Shown: positions 55,156-64,000 of the stretch, piece after piece
How positions within the stretch are numbered: position 1 is the stretch's first letter
Layout of the letters: every line of letters starts with the position of its first letter
Assembly (NCBI RefSeq): GCF_000382065.1
Contig: NZ_KB907500.1
Location: 593,001 to 657,000, forward strand
Length of the DNA: 64,000 bases
Direction of reading: 5' to 3'
Source of the DNA: Stenotrophomonas hibiscicola ATCC 19867
GTDB taxonomy: Bacteria; Pseudomonadota; Gammaproteobacteria; Xanthomonadales; Xanthomonadaceae
The notes under the pieces: model-generated
What the model saw: only the letters and a program-made list of their open reading frames with translations
Database searches by the model: none
What the model was told of the DNA's origin: nothing
Translations under genes and position numbers: made by a program

Positions 55156-55682
55156 ACCCGCCGCATCGCCACCCGCAGGTGCATCGGAAACCCGAGCGCA
55201 GCCTCTTCGGCCATAACCGACTGCAGCCCGGCATCCCACTCCGCCTCCGGCACTTCAACGAATCCTTCGCTGGCATAGAAAGGCGCATTCCACGGTACGT
55301 CGATCAACGTTGTCAGCACCGCTGACGCGTAGCCGTCGGCCCTGGCCTGTGCCAACGCATGGCGCAACAACGCGCGGCCATGGCCTTGCCGCCCGTGTGC
55401 AGGATCCACATCCATCTGCAGCACATGGAACTCGCCTGCCAATTCTCCCGCCAGCACGTAGCCGGCAATGCCGCCGCCGGCCGCATCCACCACCCACAAC
55501 TGCCCGCGCTCAAGGCCGTACTGCAGTGTCGCCAGGTCCAGGCCGTGGCCGGTGAACACCCGATAGGCTTCGTGGTCCCTGAGCAGTTCGCCAGCGCGCT
55601 GTTCAATGCCCGGCAGCAGGCCGAGCTCGTCGGCGTGCGGAATGCGTGCCTCAGGCCTTCTTGAGCGGGCGCTTCCAGCCAT
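55149..55682 (-). CDS. GNAT-family N-acetyltransferase
   Basis: A GNAT fold of about 178 residues is supported by the acetyl-CoA motif [22 protein letters not shown] and the downstream [12 protein letters not shown]. The start is uncertain: the ATG at 55682 lies inside the glmU 3' end (overlap 32 bases) and is the first good in-frame ATG, but a shorter version cannot be excluded. The substrate is unknown. Confidence 0.75.
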   Translation of the reverse strand: MAGSARSRRPEARIPHADELGLLPGIEQRAGELLRDHEAYRVFTGHGLDLATLQYGLERGQLWVVDAAGGGIAGYVLAGELAGEFHVLQMDVDPAHGRQGHGRALLRHALAQARADGYASAVLTTLIDVPWNAPFYASEGFVEVPEAEWDAGLQSVMAEEAALGFPMHLRVAMRRVW

Positions 55683-57018
55683 CGATGGTTTCCTGCCGTG
55701 CACGTGCCAGTGTCAACTTGCCATCAGGCGCGTTGCGGGTAATGACCGAGCCGGCGGCGATGGTCGCGCCTTCGCCGATCAGTACCGGCGCGACCAGCGA
55801 ACTGTTGGAGCCAATGAATGCGTTGTCGCCGATGGTGGTGGTCGACTTGTTTACGCCGTCATAGTTGCAGGTGATGGTTCCTGCACCGATGTTGACCTTG
55901 CTGCCGATCACCGCGTCGCCCAGATAGGTGAGGTGGTTGGCCTTGCTGCCCACACCGAGGGTGACCTTCTTGGTCTCGACGAAGTTGCCGACGTGCACGC
56001 CATCGGCCAGCACGGTGCCCGGGCGCAGCCGTGCGAACGGGCCAATCTGCGCAGCGCCTTCGGTGACCACGCCGTCCAGATCACAGTGCGCACGCACTTC
56101 GGTGCCTGGCCCCAGGTTGACGTCCTTCAGCCTGTTGAACGGGCCTACGGTGACGCCGTCACCGAGCACGATGTTGCCTTCAAGGACAACGTCGACATCG
56201 ATCAGCACATCGCTGCCCACGGTGACGGTGCCACGGATATCCAGGCGTGCCGGGTCGCGCACGCGCGCGCCCTGTGCGCACAGTGCACGCACCGCACGGC
56301 GCTGCCAGGCGCGCTCCAGCTGCGACAGCTGCCAGGGATCATTTGCCCCCTCGGCCTCCTGCACATCGGCGACCAGCGCCATCTCGGCCGGGGTGTACTC
56401 GTTCGCGGCGAACGCGAACACGTCAGTGAGGTAATACTCGCCCTGGGCGTTGCTGTTGGACAGCTGCGACAGCCAGCGGCGCAGCGCGGTCGACTCGGCG
56501 GCGATGATGCCGGTATTGATCGTGCGCACGCGCAGCTGGTCGTCAGTGGCGTCCTTCTGCTCGACGATGGAGCCGACCTTGCCCTCCGCATCGCGCAGCA
56601 CGCGGCCGTAACCGGTTGGGTCATCGAGCTCGGCCACCAGCACGGACAAGCGGCCTGGCTGGGCCAGCAGGTGGCGCAACGTGTCCGCGCGGATCAGCGG
56701 CACGTCGCCGTACAACACCAGCACCTGCGCCGCATCGGGCACCTGCGGCATCGCCTGCGCCACGGCGTGGCCGGTGCCGAGCTGCTGCGCCTGTTCGGCC
56801 CACTGCAGGTCGGGCTGGTCGGCGAAATACTGCCGCACCGCCTCGCCACCATGGCCATGGACCACGTGGATCGCCGTAGGCTGCAACTCGCGGGCCACAT
56901 CGATCACATGCGCCAGCATCGGCTGGCCGGCGATCGGCTGCAGCACTTTCGGCAGCACCGACTTCATGCGCTTGCCCGCGCCAGCGGCGAGGATGATGAC
57001 GTGCAGGGGTTGGGTCAT
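55651..57018 (-). CDS. glmU: GlmU, bifunctional UDP-GlcNAc synthesis enzyme
   Basis: GlmU acetylates glucosamine-1-phosphate and transfers UMP to give UDP-GlcNAc. The 455 residues contain [20 protein letters not shown] (uridylyltransferase, about 12-31), YGDVPLI, and a left-handed beta-helix acetyltransferase domain (about 260-450) with hexapeptide repeats and [16 protein letters not shown]. Length is normal. It overlaps the GNAT gene at its 3' end and is divergent from the GtrA gene. Confidence 0.97.
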   Translation of the reverse strand: MTQPLHVIILAAGAGKRMKSVLPKVLQPIAGQPMLAHVIDVARELQPTAIHVVHGHGGEAVRQYFADQPDLQWAEQAQQLGTGHAVAQAMPQVPDAAQVLVLYGDVPLIRADTLRHLLAQPGRLSVLVAELDDPTGYGRVLRDAEGKVGSIVEQKDATDDQLRVRTINTGIIAAESTALRRWLSQLSNSNAQGEYYLTDVFAFAANEYTPAEMALVADVQEAEGANDPWQLSQLERAWQRRAVRALCAQGARVRDPARLDIRGTVTVGSDVLIDVDVVLEGNIVLGDGVTVGPFNRLKDVNLGPGTEVRAHCDLDGVVTEGAAQIGPFARLRPGTVLADGVHVGNFVETKKVTLGVGSKANHLTYLGDAVIGSKVNIGAGTITCNYDGVNKSTTTIGDNAFIGSNSSLVAPVLIGEGATIAAGSVITRNAPDGKLTLARARQETIDGWKRPLKKA

Positions 57019-57101
57019 GGAAAAGGCGGTCCGTGGTTCGTTGCAGATGATTCTAGAGCGTGGGCCGTTAACATGGGCATCCCGCCTCCTTCACCACGCT
57101 G

Positions 57102-57485
57102 ATGGGCCTCGTCCGCCAGGGAAGCACCTATCTCGTCATCGGGCTCGTGCAGCTGCTGGTCGATTGGCTGGTGTTCGTGGCCGCCAGTGCGCTGGGCATG
57201 CCGGTCGCGCCGGCCAATATCACCGGCCGCTTGGCCGGCATGCTGCTGGGCTTCTGGCTCAACGGCCGCTACACCTTTGCCGAGGCCGGTGCCCGCAAGC
57301 TGGGATGGAAGCGATTCGCACGCTTCTTCGGGCTGTGGCTGCTGCTGACGGCAGCGAGCACGCTGCTGGTCAGCCTGGTCGACCAGGCGTTGGGCCTGCA
57401 GTACACGTGGCTGGCCAAGCCGCTGGTGGAAGGTGGGCTGGCCTGCGTGTCGTTCCTGTTGATGCGCTACGTGGTGTATCGCTGA
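57102..57485 (+). CDS. GtrA-family membrane protein
   Basis: The 127-residue GtrA-like protein has four membrane helices (about 10-30, 38-55, 75-95, 105-122) and motif ANITGRLAGMLLGFWLNGRYTF. GtrA proteins act in flipping polyprenyl-phosphate-linked sugars or in cell-surface polysaccharide synthesis. No glycosyltransferase neighbour is present, so the role here is open. Confidence 0.9.
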   Translation: MGLVRQGSTYLVIGLVQLLVDWLVFVAASALGMPVAPANITGRLAGMLLGFWLNGRYTFAEAGARKLGWKRFARFFGLWLLLTAASTLLVSLVDQALGLQYTWLAKPLVEGGLACVSFLLMRYVVYR

Positions 57486-57514
57486 GACGGGGCGGGATCC
57501 GGGATGCCGGATCG

Positions 57515-57560
57515 GGATCGGCATCGGCATCGGCATCGGCATCGGTAGAGTCGACTCTAC
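57515..57560. repeat. GCATCG tandem repeat adjoining a GTAG palindrome
   Basis: Four perfect GCATCG copies (57521-57544) are preceded by GGATCG. They run straight into GTAGAGTCGACTCTAC (57545-57560), a 16-base perfect palindrome with the GTAG head. The hexamer may be variable between strains. Confidence 0.85.
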
Positions 57561-57590
57561 CCAGTCGGCGCTGCCCCGCCAGCACAAACA

Positions 57591-57617
57591 AGAACGCCGG
57601 CACAGGGCCGGCGTTCT
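57591..57617 (-). terminator. Terminator of the atp operon
   Basis: A perfect 11-pair stem AGAACGCCGGC (57591-57601) and GCCGGCGTTCT (57607-57617), loop ACAGG. On the minus strand it is followed by TGTTTGTG. It lies 20 bases after the atpC stop codon. Confidence 0.9.
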
Positions 57618-57636
57618 CGTGGGTGCAGCGCGAACC

Positions 57637-58059
57637 TCAGTGCTTGAGATTCTTGCGCAGGCGTTCCAGTGCCTGCAGCTGGACGACGGCCTCGGCCAGC
57701 TTCTGCTGGGCTTCAGCCACTTCCATCGCTTCGCCGCGGTTGGCCAGGATGCGTTCGGCTTCTTCCTTGGCCTTGCGGACCGAGGCTTCGTCGATGTCCT
57801 GCGCGCGGATCGCGGTGTCGGCCAGCACGGTCACCACCTGCGGCTGCACTTCCAGGATGCCGCCGGAAATGGCGAAATCCAGCTGCTCGCCATTCGGCGT
57901 GGTCACCACCACCTTGCCCGGCTTCAGGCGGGTGATCAGCGGCGCGTGCTTGGGCGCGATGCCCAGTTCGCCCAGCTCACCGGTGGCCACGACCAGGGTC
58001 GCTTCGCCACGGAAGATTTCCTGCTCGGCGCTGACGATGTCGCAACGGATCGTGCTCAT
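57637..58059 (-). CDS. atpC: ATP synthase epsilon subunit
   Basis: AtpC is the 140-residue central-stalk and regulatory subunit of F1. It opens [21 protein letters not shown] and contains [17 protein letters not shown] in the beta-sandwich domain, followed by a two-helix C-terminal domain. It is the last gene of the atp operon. Confidence 0.96.
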   Translation of the reverse strand: MSTIRCDIVSAEQEIFRGEATLVVATGELGELGIAPKHAPLITRLKPGKVVVTTPNGEQLDFAISGGILEVQPQVVTVLADTAIRAQDIDEASVRKAKEEAERILANRGEAMEVAEAQQKLAEAVVQLQALERLRKNLKH

Positions 58060-58108
58060 GCAAATCTCTTCGCTGTTCGCGGCGGCGCAATGCCACCGTG
58101 GGGGTCCA

Positions 58109-58135
58109 CCGGCGCGGGCGGTTGCCCGGCGCCGG
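58109..58135 (-). other. Strong hairpin between atpD and atpC
   Basis: CCGGCGCGGGC (58109-58119) pairs with GCCCGGCGCCGG (58124-58135) around loop GGTT with one bulge. There is no T tract, so it is probably an mRNA-stability or attenuation element rather than a terminator. Confidence 0.5.
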
Positions 58136-58172
58136 CGTCAGGTCGGGCAGGATCGCTCCCGCCCGTCCCGGA

Positions 58173-60480
<2,308 letters not shown>

Positions 60481-60495
60481 CTCTTGTTTCCCGTG

Positions 60496-60567
60496 GCGCG
60501 GGGCTGATGCCCCGCGTTGTTCAACCGTTTGTCATCTGGTCCAGCGGAGCCGGAGGCTCCGCTCTAC
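60496..60567. other. Hairpin and GTAG palindrome between atpA and atpG
   Basis: CGCGGGGC-TGAT-GCCCCGCG (60496-60515) is a perfect 8-pair stem. A second palindrome AGCGGAGCC/GGCTCCGCT followed by CTACA (about 60542-60567) is a minus-strand GTAG REP variant. Both lie in the 97-base gap and could affect mRNA processing. Confidence 0.7.
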
Positions 60568-60577
60568 AGGACCGCGA

Positions 60578-62125
60578 TTACCAGCTGCCGGTGGTCTTGA
60601 ACTCGGCGATGCCCTTCTTGAAGGCACCTTCGATGTCGTTGTCCCAACCGCCGGTGGCGTTGACCTTGCTGATCAGCTCGCCCTGGGTGTTGGCGAAGTG
60701 GGCGTGCAGGCCTTCTTCGAACGCCAGCAGCTTGTTGACCGGCACGTCGTCCAGGTAACCCTCGTTGACGGCGTAGATCGACAGCGCCTGGTTGGCGATC
60801 GACATCGGCGCGTACTGCTTCTGCTTCATCAGCTCGGTGACGCGCTGGCCACGCTCCAGCTGCTTGCGGGTCGCTTCGTCCAGGTCCGAGGCGAACTGCG
60901 CGAAGGCAGCCAGCTCACGGTACTGGGCCAGCGAGATACGGATACCGCCCGACAGCTTCTTGATGATCTTGGTCTGGGCCGAGCCACCGACGCGCGATAC
61001 CGAGATACCGGCGTTCACGGCCGGGCGGATGCCGGCGTTGAACAGGTCGGTTTCCAGGAAGATCTGGCCGTCGGTGATCGAGATCACGTTGGTCGGAACG
61101 AACGCGGACACGTCGCCGGCCTGGGTTTCGATGATCGGCAGCGCGGTCAGCGAACCGGTCTTGCCGGTGACCTTGCCTTCGGTGAACTTCTCGACGTACT
61201 CCTCGGACACGCGGGCAGCGCGCTCGAGCAGACGGGAGTGCAGGTAGAACACGTCACCCGGGTAGGCTTCACGGCCCGGCGGACGCTTCAGCAGCAGCGA
61301 GATCTGGCGGTAGGCGACGGCCTGCTTGGACAGATCGTCGTACACGATCAGCGCGTCTTCACCGCGGTCCATGAAGTACTCACCCATGGTGCAGCCCGAG
61401 TAGGCGCTGATGTACTGCATGGCAGCCGATTCGGAAGCGGTCGCGGCCACCACGATGGTGTGGGCCAGCGCGCCGTTCTCTTCCAGCTTGCGCACGATGT
61501 TGGCGATGGTCGACGCCTTCTGGCCGATCGCAACGTACACGCACTTGATGCCGGTGCCCTTCTGGTTGATCACCGCATCGATCGCCATGGCGGTCTTGCC
61601 GGTCTGGCGGTCACCGATGATCAGCTCGCGCTGGCCACGGCCGATCGGGATCATCGAGTCGACCGACTTGTAACCGGTCTGCACCGGCTGGTCGACCGAC
61701 TTGCGCCAGATCACGCCCGGAGCAACGCGCTCCACCGGAGCGGTCAGGTCGGTGCCCAGCGGGCCCTTGCCGTCGATCGGCTCGCCCAGCGCGTTCACGA
61801 CGCGGCCCAGCAGTTCCGGACCGACCGGCACTTCCAGGATGCGACCGGTGGTCTTGGCGACGTCGCCTTCGCGCAGGTGCTCGTAGTCACCCAGGACCAC
61901 GGCGCCGACCGAGTCGCGCTCCAGGTTCAGGGCCAGTGCGAAGGTGTTGTTCGGCAGTTCGATCATTTCGCCCTGCATCACGTCGGCCAGACCGAAGATG
62001 CGCACGATGCCGTCGGACACGCTGGTCACGGTGCCTTCGTTGCGCGATTCCGCGGCCAGCTTGACCTTCTCGATGCGGTTCTTGATCAGTTCGCTGATTT
62101 CGGAGGGGTTGAGCGTGGTTGCCAT
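60578..62125 (-). CDS. atpA: ATP synthase alpha subunit
   Basis: AtpA is the nucleotide-binding, non-catalytic F1 subunit. The start at 62125 ([20 protein letters not shown]) gives 515 residues. Walker A is [20 protein letters not shown], with the conserved [21 protein letters not shown] and the catalytic-interface Arg region [17 protein letters not shown] sequence. It lies between atpH and atpG. Confidence 0.98.
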   Translation of the reverse strand: MATTLNPSEISELIKNRIEKVKLAAESRNEGTVTSVSDGIVRIFGLADVMQGEMIELPNNTFALALNLERDSVGAVVLGDYEHLREGDVAKTTGRILEVPVGPELLGRVVNALGEPIDGKGPLGTDLTAPVERVAPGVIWRKSVDQPVQTGYKSVDSMIPIGRGQRELIIGDRQTGKTAMAIDAVINQKGTGIKCVYVAIGQKASTIANIVRKLEENGALAHTIVVAATASESAAMQYISAYSGCTMGEYFMDRGEDALIVYDDLSKQAVAYRQISLLLKRPPGREAYPGDVFYLHSRLLERAARVSEEYVEKFTEGKVTGKTGSLTALPIIETQAGDVSAFVPTNVISITDGQIFLETDLFNAGIRPAVNAGISVSRVGGSAQTKIIKKLSGGIRISLAQYRELAAFAQFASDLDEATRKQLERGQRVTELMKQKQYAPMSIANQALSIYAVNEGYLDDVPVNKLLAFEEGLHAHFANTQGELISKVNATGGWDNDIEGAFKKGIAEFKTTGSW

Positions 62126-62169
62126 CGTCAAGTCCTAGTGCCGGCAGCGGGGCCGGACGTTAAATGAAT

Positions 62170-62697
62170 TCAGTTAGCGAGCGCGGTCTGCAGACGGGCC
62201 AGCTTGCCCTTCAGCGAACCATCGATGACCACGTCGCCGGCGTCGATCACGGCGCCGCCGATCAGCGAGGCATCGACCGCGGTGGTCACGTCGACCTCGC
62301 GGTTGAAGCGCTTGCGCAGCGCGACCTTGATCGCATCCAGCTCAGCGGCCGACAGTTCGGCGGCCGAGGTGACGGTGGCCTTGACCACGTGCTCGGCTTC
62401 GGCGCGCAGGGCGTCGAACATGCCGGCGATTTCCGGCAGCAGCGGCAGACGGTGCGACTCGGCCAGGACGGCCAGGAAGCGCGAGTAGGTCTCGCCGTGC
62501 GACACCGGCGCCAGCAGGGCGACGGCGTCGTCACGACCCAGCTCCGGGTTGGCGAGCAGGGCCGCCACGCGCGGGTCGGCGGCGACGTGGGCGGAGAACG
62601 CCAGGGCGTCCGACCACGGCGCGAACGCGCCTTCGTCGCGCGCGGTCGCGAACGCGGCGCGGGCGTACGGGCGGGCAAGCGTGAGGGCCTGGCTCAT
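62170..62697 (-). CDS. atpH: ATP synthase delta subunit
   Basis: AtpH is the 175-residue peripheral-stalk subunit that tethers F1 to subunit b. It opens MSQALTLARPYARAAFATARD and contains ALKVALRKRFNREVDVTTAVDASLIGGAVI-type sequence (the C-terminal GGxxI region). It starts 3 bases after the atpF stop codon and lies 45 bases upstream of atpA. Confidence 0.96.
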   Translation of the reverse strand: MSQALTLARPYARAAFATARDEGAFAPWSDALAFSAHVAADPRVAALLANPELGRDDAVALLAPVSHGETYSRFLAVLAESHRLPLLPEIAGMFDALRAEAEHVVKATVTSAAELSAAELDAIKVALRKRFNREVDVTTAVDASLIGGAVIDAGDVVIDGSLKGKLARLQTALAN

Positions 62698-62699
62698 CC

Positions 62700-63170
62700 T
62701 TAGATCTCCGAGGCCAGCTCGTCGAGCAGCGCCTTGTGGGCGTTGGCGTCGATTTCGCGCTTGAGCAGCTTTTCGGCACCGGTCACGGCCAGCGCGGACA
62801 CCTGCTTGCGCAGGTCTTCACGGGCACGGTTGGCGGCGGCGTCGATTTCAGCCTGGGCCAGTTCCTTCTGACGGGTGGCTTCGGTGATCGCTTCGTTACG
62901 GGCAGCATCAACGATCTGGTTGGCACGCGCGTGGGCCTGATCGATGATCTCGTTGGCCTTGGTGCGGGCTTCCTTCAGCGCTTCGTTGACCTTCTCCTGC
63001 GCCTGGGCCAGATCTTTCTGGCTGCGGTCGGCAGCAGCGAGGCCCTCAGCAATCTTCTGCTGGCGCTCCTCGATCGCGTTCATCAGCGGCGGCCAGATCT
63101 TGGTCGCGATGATCCAGATCAGACCAGCGAAGGCCAGCGCCTGCGCAAGAAGGGTGAAATTGATATTCAT
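62700..63170 (-). CDS. atpF: ATP synthase subunit b
   Basis: The 156-residue peripheral stalk begins at 63170 with [20 protein letters not shown], a membrane helix (about 4-26), followed by a long Ala/Glu/Lys/Gln helix (about 30-150) that forms the dimeric stalk. The upstream reading to 63254 would place 28 hydrophilic residues before the membrane segment and is rejected. Confidence 0.97.
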   Translation of the reverse strand: MNINFTLLAQALAFAGLIWIIATKIWPPLMNAIEERQQKIAEGLAAADRSQKDLAQAQEKVNEALKEARTKANEIIDQAHARANQIVDAARNEAITEATRQKELAQAEIDAAANRAREDLRKQVSALAVTGAEKLLKREIDANAHKALLDELASEI

Positions 63171-63276
63171 GGTTAGCTCGATCGCTGGTTTCAGGGTGGA
63201 CGCGCCGCCGAAGCGGCACATCCGGCCTTCATCCGAAACCGGGTGCATCAGCACCCGGTCGTCTCAAACCGCTGTA

Positions 63277-63606
<330 letters not shown>

Positions 63607-63655
63607 CTAAGGGTGATGAAACGGATGAAGGTTGAAACGCGTTGAAGCTTGAAAC

Positions 63656-64000
63656 TCAGTGAGCGTCTTCCGACAGGCTCAGGTACACGATCGACAGCAT
63701 CATGAAGATGAAGGCCTGCAGCGGGATCACCAGCAGGTGGAACAGCATCCAGCCAAGGCCGAACACACCACCGGCAATGGCACCGAAGAAACCGGCACCA
63801 CCCAGCACCCAGATCAGCAGGAACACGATTTCGCCGCCGAACATGTTGCCGAACAGTCGCATCGCCAGCGAGATCGGCTTGCTCAGCCACTCGACGATGT
63901 TGAGGATCAGGTTGAACGGCATCATCCACTTGCCGAACGGCGCCGTCAGGAATTCCTTGATGAAGCCGCCCAGGCCCTTGGACTTGAGCGCGAAGAACAG
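63656..64000 (-). CDS. atpB: ATP synthase subunit a (5' end outside window)
   Basis: Subunit a forms the F0 proton half-channels. The 114 visible residues are the C-terminal part, continuous to the window edge. ISLAMRLFGNMFGGEIVFLLI carries the essential Arg, and LLVIPLQAFIFMMLSIVYLSL is the final helix. The initiator lies beyond base 64000. It is followed by atpE after about 73 bases. Confidence 0.95.
   Translation of the reverse strand: MFFALKSKGLGGFIKEFLTAPFGKWMMPFNLILNIVEWLSKPISLAMRLFGNMFGGEIVFLLIWVLGGAGFFGAIAGGVFGLGWMLFHLLVIPLQAFIFMMLSIVYLSLSEDAH

Overview
The window is a 64 kb chromosomal segment of a high-GC gammaproteobacterium, almost certainly Stenotrophomonas (S. maltophilia complex, Xanthomonadaceae). 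Two things point there. A complete smeT/smeDEF multidrug-efflux locus is present, with the expected lengths and a divergent operator. The intergenic regions also carry many short palindromes headed by GTAG, in the manner of the S. maltophilia GTAG (SMAG) REP elements. No rRNA, tRNA, CRISPR array, prophage or classical insertion sequence was seen; the only mobile-type gene is a REP-associated tyrosine transposase at 13.6-14.1 kb.

Layout. 1-5.8 kb (minus): cell-elongation operon mreB-mreC-mreD-mrdA-rodA, with rodA cut by the window edge. 6.1-14.1 kb: a PfkB sugar/nucleoside kinase, a HAD phosphatase, two lipoproteins (one an M1 aminopeptidase), ubiE, a fungal-type cytosine deaminase homologue, small unknown genes, a low-affinity iron permease-family protein and the REP transposase. 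14.2-20.9 kb: smeDEF and its divergent repressor smeT. 20.9-27.3 kb: a Gfo/Idh/MocA oxidoreductase, then (minus) lptM-dapF-DUF484-xerC-hslV-hslU and a DUF454 membrane protein. 27.4-33.1 kb: two exported S9 prolyl oligopeptidases on either side of an aminotransferase. 33.2-44.8 kb: lipocalin, metNI, an EamA exporter, YajQ, DUF1415, an SDR, oligopeptidase A, a cysteine-synthase-fold enzyme, glyoxalase I, a second VOC protein and a CBS-pair protein. 45.2-47.1 kb: glmS. 47.15-55.1 kb: a seven-gene ABC efflux plus two-component operon. 55.1-57.5 kb: a GNAT acetyltransferase, glmU and a GtrA protein. 57.6-64 kb (minus): the ATP synthase operon atpBEFHAGDC, with atpB cut by the window edge.

The most interesting region is 47,155-55,080. 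A MacAB-like module (adaptor, ATPase, two FtsX/MacB-type permeases and a small exported PDZ-like protein) is joined to an NtrC-family sigma-54 activator and a sensor kinase whose two membrane helices are separated by only about five residues. Upstream lie a near-consensus -24/-12 promoter, an IHF-like site and a cluster of four GTGTCC half-sites. Together these look like a complete self-contained sigma-54 control circuit: an envelope-stress or peptide-efflux module functionally reminiscent of Firmicutes Bce systems but built from unrelated regulatory parts. That interpretation is inferred from sequence.

A second theme is REP biology. About 30 GTAG palindromes occur, many as inverted pairs between genes. 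One pair flanks the transposase, whose stop codon lies inside a REP, and two copies sit inside the mreC reading frame and encode the same short peptide.
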